DNA of 64,000 nt from Chitinophaga silvatica (GCF_003419895.1 NZ_QPMM01000002.1:744001-808000); one strand, 5' to 3'. Positions 1 to 8,484 are shown, counted from the stretch's first letter. The notes: generated from the sequence alone by a model not told the origin. Made by a program: numbers and translations.

Positions 1-285
1 TTTTTCTGGAATATCATCTCTTCCCGGAGGTCTGTGATCGTCATAAATTTCTTTTTTAATGAATCCTAACTTCTCTAGTGCGCTCTGAATAGGAACGGCC
101 AGCGACTCCACAGTTACCTGAATATCAATGACATCTTTGGCTGGCAAGCCCAAAACACTGGTAGAGCCTATATGATCTATACTTTTAATTTGATGACCTA
201 TTGCCGCCTGAATTTTTGTCTCAATTTGATGGTACCGTTCTTCCCAGTCGGATTGCCATGGAATAATTTGAATTGTTTCAGACAT
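1..285 (-). CDS. GrpB family protein, partial (C-terminus outside window)
   Basis: The first 95 codons of a minus-strand gene run off the left edge. It starts with an ATG at 285-283 and reads MSETIQIIPWQSDWEERYHQ. The family hallmark follows: a stretch of the form IDHIGSTSV-GLPAKDVIDIQV at about residues 36-57, the conserved core of GrpB/UPF0157 proteins, which belong to the nucleotidyltransferase fold. Their cellular role is not settled; some are linked to CoaE-like or nucleotidyl-transfer functions. It lies head to head with the response regulator, with about 100 bases between the two starts. Family assignment is confident, function is not. Confidence 0.85.
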   Translation of the reverse strand, partial: MSETIQIIPWQSDWEERYHQIETKIQAAIGHQIKSIDHIGSTSVLGLPAKDVIDIQVTVESLAVPIQSALEKLGFIKKEIYDDHRPPGRDDIPEK

Positions 286-388
286 GTTAAATGAAGTTGA
301 CTATACTGCAATATTAATTGAGAATCTTTATTTTTGCCCGTTAAACAGAAAGCAGTATACAGCTTTTATATACAACCTAAAACTATTT

Positions 389-1561
389 ATGGCTAACATT
401 TTAATCATAGACGACGAGAAAAGTATTCGTAAAACCCTTACGGAGATATTAAGTTATGAAGGATATAAGGTTGAGGAAGCCGCGGATGGAATAGAAGGAT
501 TTAAGATGTTTCAGGCTAAAACCTATGACGCTGTATTGTGTGATATTAAGATGCCAAAGATGGATGGTCTCGAATTTCTGGAGAAAGCAAAAGAAGTGAA
601 TCCGGATGTTCCGATTATAATGGTTTCTGGTCATGGTAATATTGATACTGCCGTAGATGCTGTTAAAAAAGGCGCTTACGACTATATTTCAAAGCCACCT
701 GATTTGAATCGCCTCCTTATTACCCTGCGCAATGCATTAGACAAAACTACACTGGTCACTGAAACAAAGACTTTACGCCGTAAGGTGCATAAAGTTCCGG
801 AAATGATTGGTCAGTCGGCTGCAATTCTGAAGATCAGAGAAACGATTGATAAAGTAGCACCTACAGACGCAAGGGTATTGATTACCGGCGACAATGGATC
901 AGGTAAGGAACTGGTAGCCCGTTGGTTGCATGAGCGTAGCAACCGTGCTTCCGGACCATTGGTAGAAGTGAATTGTGCAGCAATACCAAGTGAGTTGATT
1001 GAGAGCGAGTTGTTTGGACATGAGAAAGGATCATTTACTTCAGCCGTTAAGCAACGTATCGGAAAGTTCGAACAGGCTAATGGTGGTACATTGTTCCTGG
1101 ACGAAATCGGAGATATGAGCCAAAGCGCTCAGGCAAAGGTTTTGAGAGCTTTGCAGGAAGGAAAAATTACCCGCGTGGGTGGCGATAAGGAAATTAGTGT
1201 GGACGTTCGCGTGGTTGCAGCTACCAATAAAGATTTATTGCAGGAAGTAGAAGAGAAGAACTTCAGACTGGATCTGTATCACAGATTAAGCGTAATTCTG
1301 ATTCATGTTCCTTCATTAAATGAGAGGAAAGAAGATATTCCATTGCTGGTAGATAGCTTCCTGGAAAGTGTTTGCAATGAATATGGAATTGCAAAGAAAG
1401 CCGTTGATAAAGATGCAATGAAAGCATTACAACAGCATAACTGGACAGGAAATATCAGAGAGCTGCGCAATGTGGTGGAAAGATTAGTGATTCTTTCCGG
1501 GAAAACTATTACTGCCGATGATGTGAATGATTTTGTTGTTCCAAATCGAGATAGAAAATAG
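389..1561 (+). CDS. Sigma-54-dependent response regulator lacking a DNA-binding domain
   Basis: An NtrC-like regulator of 390 aa. A receiver domain (residues 1-115) carries the acidic pocket Asp8-Asp9, the phosphoacceptor Asp52 and Lys102. The AAA+ ATPase domain (about 138-370) has Walker A GDNGSGKE (167-174) and Walker B TLFLDEIG (234-241). The sigma-54 contact loop, normally GAFTGA, reads GSFTSA (214-219). The protein ends just after the AAA+ lid with no Fis-type helix-turn-helix, so it cannot bind enhancers in the usual way. The start was set at ATG 389, because MANILIIDDE is the natural receiver start and an upstream in-frame ATG at 284 only adds non-conserved residues. The degenerate loop and missing HTH raise doubt that it activates sigma-54. 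Confidence 0.85.
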   Translation: MANILIIDDEKSIRKTLTEILSYEGYKVEEAADGIEGFKMFQAKTYDAVLCDIKMPKMDGLEFLEKAKEVNPDVPIIMVSGHGNIDTAVDAVKKGAYDYISKPPDLNRLLITLRNALDKTTLVTETKTLRRKVHKVPEMIGQSAAILKIRETIDKVAPTDARVLITGDNGSGKELVARWLHERSNRASGPLVEVNCAAIPSELIESELFGHEKGSFTSAVKQRIGKFEQANGGTLFLDEIGDMSQSAQAKVLRALQEGKITRVGGDKEISVDVRVVAATNKDLLQEVEEKNFRLDLYHRLSVILIHVPSLNERKEDIPLLVDSFLESVCNEYGIAKKAVDKDAMKALQQHNWTGNIRELRNVVERLVILSGKTITADDVNDFVVPNRDRK

Positions 1562-1579
1562 ATTAGCTAAATATAGTTT

Positions 1580-2227
1580 ATGCAGAAGCATCTATATCTG
1601 ATAAGTGGATTAGGGGCTGATGAACGAATTTTTGCAAATTTGATTTTTCCTGCGGATTATAAGATACATTATTTACCCTGGATAAGTCCATTGCCCTCAG
1701 AGCCCATCAACCAGTATGCTGCCCGAATGGCAGAAAACATACAGGTAGATGGGCCTGTTGTTTTACTGGGTGTTTCATTTGGCGGAATTATGAGTCAGGA
1801 AATTGCAAAGCAAATTCCTGTGTCTCAAAATATCCTGATCTCCAGTATTAAGCATAGTAATGAAAAACCGCCCTACTACAAATGGATTAAAAGTTTAGGT
1901 ATCCAAAATTTACCTGATCAGATTTTATATCGGCACAGAAGTTTGATAGTAAAGCGTTTCCTGAATACAGAAACGGAGTGGGAGAAAAAATTGGTAAATG
2001 AATACCTGCAAAAACAGGATTATACGTTTACCCGCTGGGCTGTAAATACAATTCTGAACTGGGAAAATCAGGAGGTACCCGATAATTTAATTCATATTCA
2101 TGGCAATAAGGATTGGCCTTTTCCTATCAAATATATTACCCCAACTCATCTGATTGAAAATGCCGGTCATTTTATGGTATTAAACAGGGCAGCTGTGATT
2201 AACCAGATTCTCGCTGAAGTACTTTAA
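1580..2227 (+). CDS. Small alpha/beta hydrolase
   Basis: A 215-aa cytoplasmic alpha/beta hydrolase with no signal peptide. The oxyanion segment SGLGADERIF lies near the N-terminus. The nucleophile elbow GVSFGG places Ser66, and the C-terminal ENAGHFMVLNRA supplies the catalytic His. The acidic residue probably lies in HGNKDWPFP. It begins 18 bases after the regulator gene and may be co-transcribed with it. Its stop abuts the stop of the convergent MerR-type gene with no spacer. Substrate unknown. Confidence 0.75.
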   Translation: MQKHLYLISGLGADERIFANLIFPADYKIHYLPWISPLPSEPINQYAARMAENIQVDGPVVLLGVSFGGIMSQEIAKQIPVSQNILISSIKHSNEKPPYYKWIKSLGIQNLPDQILYRHRSLIVKRFLNTETEWEKKLVNEYLQKQDYTFTRWAVNTILNWENQEVPDNLIHIHGNKDWPFPIKYITPTHLIENAGHFMVLNRAAVINQILAEVL

Positions 2228-3094
2228 CTAAAAGTAATTGGTAAGTTGATTTAATTGCTCTAACCTGATGATATTAGCCGGGAGAGGAGCTTGTAATAAG
2301 TTGGCTTGCGGCCCGGAAATTAAAATTTGTAGCCGGGGATATCTTTCACTTAAATTCAAGGTTAGTTCACTCAGATCGAAGGGGAGTGATTGTGTGAGAA
2401 TATGCGTATATAGATGAGTAATTTTTTTTGTGTTGATAAAATTACCTAAGTCTTCCAGGGGAATATTAGGCCCGAAATAGGTTACCATTTTCCCATTCTT
2501 CTTCAGCAGGTAGTGTACATACAGTAAAGGAATTTCATGGAATTCTCCTTCAGGCAGAAATAACAGGAAATGTTCGGGGCATTGATAGTTCATACTTAAG
2601 GCATCAATAGCCGAAACCAGCTTGGTTTTGATGATATTGGAAGCAAAATGCTCCTGTGCCGGAATCACGTTATTGGTTAGCCACAATATTCCAATTTTTT
2701 CCAGGAACGGATATACTACAGTTGTAATTGTTTGCTCGATCCCGGATTCTGTGATTTGCTGAAGAAATACCTTTTCAAATCTTTCCTGATCATAATCGAC
2801 GGTAGCATCAATGAGTTCGTGAATATGATAAAGTGTTTGGGAGCTTTGAGATATCTCAATAGTAAGTTCATTTTGCCGAGTTTCAGACATACTGGCAATC
2901 TTTGAGATCTTAATCCCATTATGGTATAAGTAGGCAATTCTTAAAAGGACCTTTAAGTCTTCTCCATCATAAATTCTATGATTGGTATCCTTTCTTCTGG
3001 CTTTAAATAAGTTATAGCGTTGCTCCCAAATCCTGATAGTATGAGCCTTTATACCAGTAAATCCTTCAATATCTTTTATCGTGAATGTATTCAA
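2228..3094 (-). CDS. MerR-type regulator with B12-binding-like C-terminal domain
   Basis: An N-terminal MerR winged helix (TIKDIEGFTGIKAHTIRIWE and the following RYNLF-ARR) is followed by a helical linker and a C-terminal cobalamin-binding-like fold, the architecture of CarH/LitR light- or B12-sensing repressors. The canonical DxHxxG cobalamin motif reads EFHEIP near residue 200, so the His remains but the Asp and Gly are lost. B12 binding is therefore doubtful. There is no in-frame ATG. The TTG at 3094 gives the family-like start MNTFTIKD, whereas the longer TTG at 3127 would overlap a TAAATTTG -7 box (minus strand, 3116-3123). It is divergent from lepB. Targets unknown; no carotenoid genes lie nearby. 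Confidence 0.8.
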   Translation of the reverse strand: MNTFTIKDIEGFTGIKAHTIRIWEQRYNLFKARRKDTNHRIYDGEDLKVLLRIAYLYHNGIKISKIASMSETRQNELTIEISQSSQTLYHIHELIDATVDYDQERFEKVFLQQITESGIEQTITTVVYPFLEKIGILWLTNNVIPAQEHFASNIIKTKLVSAIDALSMNYQCPEHFLLFLPEGEFHEIPLLYVHYLLKKNGKMVTYFGPNIPLEDLGNFINTKKITHLYTHILTQSLPFDLSELTLNLSERYPRLQILISGPQANLLQAPLPANIIRLEQLNQLTNYF

Positions 3095-3115
3095 ATCCGG
3101 AATTGTAAAGAGTTC

Positions 3116-3123
3116 AAATTTAA
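3116..3123 (-). promoter_or_regulatory. Candidate Bacteroidota -7 box for the MerR-type gene
   Basis: The minus strand reads TAAATTTG, matching TAnnTTTG. It lies about 22 bases before the chosen TTG start at 3094. No convincing -33 TTTG at the right spacing was seen. Confidence 0.35.
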
Positions 3124-3233
3124 TCAAATCGTTGCGAGTTCTGCCGTATGTTAAAATTTTTTAATAAATTATCTTTAATTGATTTTTAAGAAAACTTTTG
3201 TTAAATAATAGCTTAAGGGTAACAACAGAATAT

Positions 3234-3241
3234 TATATTTG
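3234..3241 (+). promoter_or_regulatory. Candidate Bacteroidota -7 box for lepB
   Basis: TATATTTG matches TAnnTTTG and lies 28 bases before the lepB ATG at 3270. The region between the divergent MerR and lepB genes is strongly AT-rich. Confidence 0.45.
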
Positions 3242-3269
3242 CCTTTTTAAGCATCTAACAAACACCTGA

Positions 3270-4466
3270 ATGAATCTGGCATTTTGGAAAAAAAATAAAG
3301 ACAATCAGCCTAAGAAGAAGAAATCTGTGGCTAGAGAATGGTTAGACGCTGGTATTTTCGCTATTATAGCTGCCACGCTTATCCGCACTTTTATATTTGA
3401 GGCCTATACGATCCCTACTCCATCCATGGAAAAGACCTTGCTGGTAAACGATTTTTTGTTTGTAAGCAAAATTAGTTATGGTCCAAGGATTCCTATGACT
3501 CCATTAGCAGTGCCATTTGTACATCATACTATGCCTTTTACAAAATCTACCAAGGCATATTCTGAAGCCATTAAATGGAAATACAGACGTTTACCTGGTT
3601 TCTCAGATATTAACCGTTACGATGTGGTAGTGTTTAACTTTCCGGAAGGTGACTCTGTAGCCCTGGGAACCGAAGAACCTAGCTATTATAACCTGGTAAG
3701 AAGAGAAGGCTGGAATGCTGTACATAATTCATATAAAGTTATTCAACGCCCGGTAGATAAAAGAGAAAACTATATCAAAAGATGTATGGCTCAAGCTGGC
3801 GATACACTTAAGATCATCAATAGTGTAGTATATGTAAATGGCCAACCGGCATTTGTTCCGCCTGGAAGTCAACATAAATATATTATAGAAACAACAGGTG
3901 ATATTATCAATCCAAGCCGTCTCGAAGAATTGGGTGTAACCAATAGTGAAGCCTATGTGATGGGTAATAACAAATTTGTTTATAACCTGACACCAGCCGC
4001 TGCAGCCGCTATCAGTGAATTAAAGCCTGTGGTAAAAAGCGTATCTGTGTATATTGATTCAGAAAATTCTATGATGTTTGATTCAGTTGGAATTTTCCCG
4101 CACGATACAGCACATTATCACTGGACAGAAGAGAACTTCGGTCCGTTATATATTCCTAAAAAAGGAGCTACTGTTAAGTTAGATGAAAGTAATATTGCTA
4201 TATACGATCGCATTATCAGAGTGTATGAAGGCAATACTTTAGAGCGTAAGGATGGTCAGTTTATTATTAATGGTCAACCTACCGATAGCTATACTTTCAA
4301 AATGAACTATTACTGGATGATGGGAGACAATCGCAATAACTCCCTTGATTCGCGCTTCTGGGGCTTTGTACCGGAAGATCACGTAGTAGGTAAGGCATGG
4401 CTGATCTGGATGAGCTATGGCGAAAATGGTATCCGCTGGAGCCGCATATTCAAAACCATTAAGTAA
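3270..4466 (+). CDS. lepB: Signal peptidase I, large Bacteroidota form
   Basis: Removes signal peptides from exported preproteins at the periplasmic face of the inner membrane. A basic N-terminus (KKNKDNQPKKKK) precedes one membrane segment (about 26-45). The catalytic Ser52 sits in TIPTPSMEKTL and the catalytic Lys170 in ENYIKRCMAQAGD. The C-terminal box MGDNRNNSLDSRFWG is intact. At 398 aa it is larger than the E. coli enzyme because of an insert between boxes D and E, as is common in this phylum. It is followed by a strong intrinsic terminator. Confidence 0.95.
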   Translation: MNLAFWKKNKDNQPKKKKSVAREWLDAGIFAIIAATLIRTFIFEAYTIPTPSMEKTLLVNDFLFVSKISYGPRIPMTPLAVPFVHHTMPFTKSTKAYSEAIKWKYRRLPGFSDINRYDVVVFNFPEGDSVALGTEEPSYYNLVRREGWNAVHNSYKVIQRPVDKRENYIKRCMAQAGDTLKIINSVVYVNGQPAFVPPGSQHKYIIETTGDIINPSRLEELGVTNSEAYVMGNNKFVYNLTPAAAAAISELKPVVKSVSVYIDSENSMMFDSVGIFPHDTAHYHWTEENFGPLYIPKKGATVKLDESNIAIYDRIIRVYEGNTLERKDGQFIINGQPTDSYTFKMNYYWMMGDNRNNSLDSRFWGFVPEDHVVGKAWLIWMSYGENGIRWSRIFKTIK

Positions 4467-4488
4467 TTACGATATTGAATATACGATA

Positions 4489-4520
4489 AGGACTGGCGCT
4501 GGCCAGTCCTTTTTCTTTTT
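4489..4520 (+). terminator. Intrinsic terminator after lepB
   Basis: A perfect 9-bp stem (AGGACTGGC 4489-4497 with GCCAGTCCT 4502-4510) and a 4-nt loop are followed by TTTTCTTTTT. Confidence 0.9.
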
Positions 4521-4559
4521 ATATCGTAAATTGTAAGGAAATAACAGAGAACCTCAATT

Positions 4560-5048
4560 ATGGAAAAGCAGCAACTACAAATAAATTTTAATTCATACGA
4601 CAGCATTCATGAGCTGGATGATGATGATGCCTGGTTACTCCAGGAGGCCAGAGCAGTGACGGCACAGGCTTATGCACCTTATTCAAAATTCCAGGTATCG
4701 GCAGTGATCCGTTTAGCAAATGGTGAAATTATCGCAGGTACTAATCAGGAGAACGCATCTTTTCCTGTTGGGATTTGTGCCGAAAGAGTAGCACTATCTA
4801 CAGCTACTTCCCTCTATCCGGATATTCAAATAGAAACTATTGCAATAAGCTATCACAATTTAAATGGTGATAGTTCAACCCCCATTTCTCCCTGTGGTAT
4901 TTGCCGTCAGACACTGAGCGAATATGAGAAACGTCAGGATGCTCCGATACGTCTGATAATGGGCGGACTGCAAGGGAAAGTACTGATCATGGATAGATCA
5001 GGTGATCTGTTACCGCTGGGATTTAGTGCAGATAATATGAACCGTTAA
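4560..5048 (+). CDS. cdd: Cytidine deaminase
   Basis: Zinc-dependent deamination of cytidine/deoxycytidine in pyrimidine salvage. The 162-aa length fits the homotetrameric class or slightly longer. The zinc site is complete: Cys73 and the catalytic Glu75 in GICAERVAL, and Cys112 and Cys115 in SPCGICRQ. A substrate-loop signature (YAPYSKFQVSA) lies at 38-48. An acidic N-terminal extension (HELDDDDAWLL) precedes the core, as in many Bacteroidota homologues. The gene stands alone between the lepB terminator and a small TPR gene. Confidence 0.93.
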   Translation: MEKQQLQINFNSYDSIHELDDDDAWLLQEARAVTAQAYAPYSKFQVSAVIRLANGEIIAGTNQENASFPVGICAERVALSTATSLYPDIQIETIAISYHNLNGDSSTPISPCGICRQTLSEYEKRQDAPIRLIMGGLQGKVLIMDRSGDLLPLGFSADNMNR

Positions 5049-5082
5049 AAATATATTATCGATAATTTTTATTAATTATATA

Positions 5083-5090
5083 TATATTTG
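5083..5090 (+). promoter_or_regulatory. Candidate -7 box for the small TPR gene
   Basis: TATATTTG matches TAnnTTTG. It overlaps the TTG codon at 5088 that would be the longest possible start, which argues for the downstream ATG at 5115. Confidence 0.4.
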
Positions 5091-5114
5091 TCGCGCAACC
5101 ATGTCACGCGATTA

Positions 5115-5462
5115 ATGAAATCCTGCCAACTTACAACTTGCATATGCTGTATTGTATTTTTCACTGCAATATGTTGTACACCGGTTTCAGGTTTCTTTGT
5201 TGAAAAACATATTCCTTCGAGAAACTATCGTACAAGAATATACGTTGTAAAAGATTCGCTGGAGTTGGCATCCCAATATCAGCAATTGGCACACGACTTG
5301 TATAGCAAGGGATTTTTCAAAAAAGCTATTGTACAATGGAAAAAAGTCTTAGACTTGCAACCTTGCAATGCTTTTGCTATGTTTATGCTGGGAAAATCGT
5401 ATATGGGTGTAGGTAAGTTTAAGAAAGGAACCGCTTTGTGTGATCAGGCAGTAAAGCTATAG
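5115..5462 (+). CDS. Small exported TPR protein
   Basis: A protein of 115 aa from ATG 5115. A hydrophobic, Cys-rich N-terminus (residues 1-25, CCIVFFTAICC) looks like a signal or lipoprotein signal, without a clean lipobox. It is followed by two TPR-like helical pairs, ASQYQQLAHDLYSKGFFKKA and the repeat from about residue 86 (NAFAMFMLGKSYMGVGKFKKG). Too short for an independent TPR superhelix, so probably an adaptor. No function can be assigned. It ends about 25 bases before a candidate structured RNA. Confidence 0.6.
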   Translation: MKSCQLTTCICCIVFFTAICCTPVSGFFVEKHIPSRNYRTRIYVVKDSLELASQYQQLAHDLYSKGFFKKAIVQWKKVLDLQPCNAFAMFMLGKSYMGVGKFKKGTALCDQAVKL

Positions 5463-5487
5463 GATTAGAATCTAATTAAAAATATTT

Positions 5488-5640
5488 GCCACAGTGTGGA
5501 GATTCAAAAACAGCGCATTAAGGATAGGCAAGCTCCTTTTTCGCTGCGCTGCTTACTGTGGTATTTTCTTCGGTAGTTTGGCCACGGTGGCTGAAAGCTA
5601 CTAGCGCTGTGATCTGTAAAGGCTCACAGCGCTTTTTTTT
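5488..5640 (+). ncRNA. Candidate structured RNA with its own terminator (6S-like layout)
   Basis: The non-coding stretch folds into nested stems by eye. Closing stem: GCCAC 5488-5492 with GTGGC 5587-5591, and GTGG 5496-5499 with CCAC 5582-5585. Inner hairpin: AGCGC 5512-5516 with GCGCT 5546-5550, and AAGGA 5520-5524 with TCCTT 5534-5538. A competing pairing is CCACAGT 5489-5495 with ACTGTGG 5555-5561. A separate hairpin and T-run (5603-5640) ends the unit. A closed outer stem, an open middle and a terminal stem recall 6S RNA, but no family motif was recognised. No clear promoter was found, so it may be a processed 3' UTR of the TPR gene. Confidence 0.4.
5603..5640 (+). terminator. Strong intrinsic terminator
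   Basis: A perfect 10-bp stem (AGCGCTGTGA 5603-5612 with TCACAGCGCT 5624-5633) is followed by eight T. It ends the transcript containing the TPR gene and the candidate RNA. Confidence 0.9.
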
Positions 5641-5641
5641 G

Positions 5642-5809
5642 CTCGCAAAGTGGCAAAGATTAATATTAAGATGCAGTTTTTTTGGTAAAAGCTATTAAGG
5701 ACCGAAGCGGATATTTTAAAGAAATACTGATTAATCAATATCTCTTAAATATCCGCTTCGATCCTTAAAATATTTTATGTCTTAATACTAATCTTTGCCA
5801 CTCTGCGAG
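5642..5809. repeat. Long palindromic repeat, copy 1 (CGCAAAG family)
   Basis: 29-nt arms (5642-5670 and 5781-5809) are inverted with 2 mismatches; the arm consensus is CTCGCARAG-NNG-CAAAGATTARTATTAAG. A second inverted pair sits inside (about 5698-5721 and 5742-5766, AAGGAYCGAAGCGGATATTT type). The whole element can fold into one long hairpin. It fills the space between the TPR/RNA unit and the convergent argS. Related copies lie at 8989-9124 and 50398-50544. Confidence 0.85.
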
Positions 5810-5815
5810 AAACAC

Positions 5816-7750
5816 CTACATTCTCTCTGGAACGCCTATACCAAGCAGCTTTAAGCTTTGTTTAAGCGTATTTGCTGTATGAGTGATCAGCTGAATACGT
5901 AGATATTTCTTGTCTTCACTTGCAGCACGCTTTACAGAATAAGTAGGAATGCCATCTACTTTTTCTGCATAGAAGGAGTTGAAGGTTTGTGCTAACTGGA
6001 ACGCATAATTAGCGATAACAGAAGGACTTAATTCCTTATATGCATCAGCTACAACTGTGGAGAATTGTTCATTTAAAATTATCAACTCTTTTTCTAACGG
6101 TAATAGTGCTTCCTTAGCATCAAAAGCCGACAAATCAGGAACTTCTCCAAGTTCAGGATCTCTTAATATCGATTTTATACGTGCATAGGCGTATTGAACA
6201 AATGGTCCTGTAAACCCGTGCAGGTCAATTGATTCAGAAGGATCAAAAATCATCTTCTTCTTAGAATCTACTCTCAACAGGAAGAATTTCATAGAACCAA
6301 TTCCCACTGTTTTATATAGCTCCCTCAATTCTTCTTCACTAAAGGAATCAAGATTTTTAGCTGATTCCTGCGTTTTTTGTTCTGCTGTGGAGATCATTTC
6401 ATCGATCAGGTCATCTGCATCAACAACAGTACCTTCACGGCTCTTCATTCTACCTTCTGGTAATTCCACCATCCCGTAGCTCAGGTGTACAATACCATCG
6501 GCAGAAGGTTCTCCAAGCTTTTGAAGGATCAGTTGAAGTACCTTGAAGTGGTAATTCTGTTCGTCTGCCACTACATACATGCTCTTTTCCATCTGGTACT
6601 GATCGTATTTCAGACGGGCAGTTCCCAAGTCCTGGGTCATGTATACAGAAGTTCCGTCTCCTCTCAACAGCAGCTTCTGATCCAGACCATCTGCCGTTAA
6701 ATCAATCCATACAGAATTATCTTCTTTTTTAAATAATACGCCCTTTCTAAGTCCTTCGGCAACCAGGTCTTTACCTAACAGGTAAGTTTCGCTTTCGAAG
6801 TACATTTGATCGAAATCAATTCCCAGGCGTTTGTAGGTTTCATCAAATCCTTCATACACCCAGCTATTCATGGTACCCCATAACTCTCTGACTTCAGGAT
6901 TACCGGCTTCCCATTGTTGCAGCATGATTTTAGCCTGCTGCATGATTTCTGTTTTATTGCGCGACATTTCTTTAATGTCGCCCATAATTTTAGCGGTTTT
7001 TTCTTTGTCGGCCTTTACTTCAGGTTTATGAAGGGCAGTGACCAGCTTTTCGAGTTTTTGAGTTTCGGCTTCATCAAAATCCTGGAAATCGCTTTCCAAT
7101 GCGCGGTCTATGATTATTTCTGCCTGTTCTTTTACCACTGTTTCAAACTTCACGTAATAATCTCCCACCAGGTGATCGCCTTTGATACCGGTTGATTTAG
7201 GAGTATCGCCATGGGCAAACATTTGCCAGGCCAGCATGGATTTACAGATGTGGATACCACGATCGTTTACCAGGTTAGCTTTGATCACTTCATATCCATT
7301 GGCTTTAATAATTTCTGCAATTGAAAAGCCCAGGAAATTATTTCTTAAATGCCCAAGATGCAGTGGTTTATTGGTATTGGGGGAAGAATATTCCACCATA
7401 ATTTTTTTACCATTAGACGGCTGCATGCCGGGATTGGTGTTTTGAAATTGTTGCTGAAGGTAATTAAGCCAATAAGCATCATTGATGCTTAAATTCAGAA
7501 ATCCCTTAACCACATTGAATTTGGAGATTAATTCAGGGTTATGGGCAACTAAGTATTCTCCTATGCGTTGAGCAGTTTCTTCTGGTTTTTGTCGGCTAAA
7601 CTTGGTAAATGTGAAAACAACAATGGTGTATTCACCTTCGAACTCAGGTTTGGTGGTATTGATAGCAATGTCTGCTTCTGTCACCTGCTGATTATACAGT
7701 GAATTTACGGCTACGACTGCAGCTTGTCTGATTGATTGTACAACACTCAT
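5816..7750 (-). CDS. argS: Arginyl-tRNA synthetase
   Basis: Class I aminoacyl-tRNA synthetase of 644 aa that charges tRNA-Arg. An N-terminal Arg-S additional domain (about 1-95) precedes the catalytic core, where the HIGH-type motif is PNTNKPLHLGHLRN and the KMSKS region reads MKSREGTV. The C-terminal DALR anticodon-binding domain ends in LKLLGIGVPERM. ATG 7750 (MSVVQSIRQ) was chosen: the longer frame begins with a TTG lying inside a TATCTTTG -7 box (minus strand, 7775-7782). Confidence 0.95.
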   Translation of the reverse strand: MSVVQSIRQAAVVAVNSLYNQQVTEADIAINTTKPEFEGEYTIVVFTFTKFSRQKPEETAQRIGEYLVAHNPELISKFNVVKGFLNLSINDAYWLNYLQQQFQNTNPGMQPSNGKKIMVEYSSPNTNKPLHLGHLRNNFLGFSIAEIIKANGYEVIKANLVNDRGIHICKSMLAWQMFAHGDTPKSTGIKGDHLVGDYYVKFETVVKEQAEIIIDRALESDFQDFDEAETQKLEKLVTALHKPEVKADKEKTAKIMGDIKEMSRNKTEIMQQAKIMLQQWEAGNPEVRELWGTMNSWVYEGFDETYKRLGIDFDQMYFESETYLLGKDLVAEGLRKGVLFKKEDNSVWIDLTADGLDQKLLLRGDGTSVYMTQDLGTARLKYDQYQMEKSMYVVADEQNYHFKVLQLILQKLGEPSADGIVHLSYGMVELPEGRMKSREGTVVDADDLIDEMISTAEQKTQESAKNLDSFSEEELRELYKTVGIGSMKFFLLRVDSKKKMIFDPSESIDLHGFTGPFVQYAYARIKSILRDPELGEVPDLSAFDAKEALLPLEKELIILNEQFSTVVADAYKELSPSVIANYAFQLAQTFNSFYAEKVDGIPTYSVKRAASEDKKYLRIQLITHTANTLKQSLKLLGIGVPERM

Positions 7751-7774
7751 GCGGAAATTAATTAATGCGAGGAA

Positions 7775-7782
7775 CAAAGATA
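7775..7782 (-). promoter_or_regulatory. Candidate -7 box for argS
   Basis: The minus strand reads TATCTTTG (TAnnTTTG), 25 bases upstream of the chosen argS ATG. Confidence 0.4.
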
Positions 7783-7809
7783 GTCAATTACAACATGAGT
7801 ATAAATGAA

Positions 7810-7841
7810 AACGGGCTGTCTTAAAAAAAAGACAACCCGTT
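7810..7841 (-). terminator. Terminator downstream of the beta-barrel gene
   Basis: A 13-bp stem with one G-T pair (7810-7822 with 7829-7841). Read on the minus strand it is followed by TTTTCATTT. Confidence 0.8.
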
Positions 7842-7862
7842 AGAAGAAGTTTTCGTTGGCTA

Positions 7863-8420
7863 CTAGAAAATATAGAATAAGTCGATCTGTGCTACAGAGT
7901 TTTTACCATTATTACCATTATCGTAAATATTGGTTAAGCCAAAGTTATATCTGGCACCAATTCCCAGACCCATATCCAGTTTATATCCTAAACCGAAGTT
8001 CAGTCCGAAATCTACAGTTTTCATCTGATCTTTTACATCCTGATTGATAGGACCAGCTTTTAATTTAGCACTTGTCATAAACCCAACCTGAGGACCTGCT
8101 TCCAGGAAGAATGATTCGATATGATATTGAGCCAGAACCGGAATATTGATATAATCTAATTTAAATGTTCCTTTTCCAAGAATAGTGTTTGCTTTAGAAC
8201 CCTGTGTAGAATACTGTATCTCTGGTTGAACTGCCCAACTATCATTGAATTTATAATTCATAAGTCCTCCGGCATTGAATCCTGTTAATACTTTTGCATC
8301 ATCAACATTAGTAAGTTTAGAGAGATTCAATCCACCTTTTACGCCAAATTTTACGTTTTGTGCCTGTACTGCCAGCAAACTTCCTATAGCTAAAAATCCT
8401 GTCAGAATAAATCTTTTCAT
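7863..8420 (-). CDS. Outer-membrane beta-barrel protein (PorT/OMP_b-brl type)
   Basis: A 185-aa protein with a clear signal peptide (MKRFILTGFLAIGSLLAVQAQ). It continues with NVKFGVKGGLNLSKL, the typical opening of the Bacteroidota OMP beta-barrel family (PF13568-like). Alternating amphipathic strands follow, including VQPEIQYSTQGSKA, LGLGYKLDMGLGIGARYNFG and a C-terminal aromatic strand IDLFYIF. Probably an 8-strand barrel in the outer membrane; specific function unknown. A monocistronic unit with its own terminator. Confidence 0.85.
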   Translation of the reverse strand: MKRFILTGFLAIGSLLAVQAQNVKFGVKGGLNLSKLTNVDDAKVLTGFNAGGLMNYKFNDSWAVQPEIQYSTQGSKANTILGKGTFKLDYINIPVLAQYHIESFFLEAGPQVGFMTSAKLKAGPINQDVKDQMKTVDFGLNFGLGYKLDMGLGIGARYNFGLTNIYDNGNNGKNSVAQIDLFYIF

Positions 8421-8484
8421 GATATGTAAATTTTTGTATTTAGCTATTTTGCAAGAAGTATGCCGGATTAAATAACTGTTAAGT

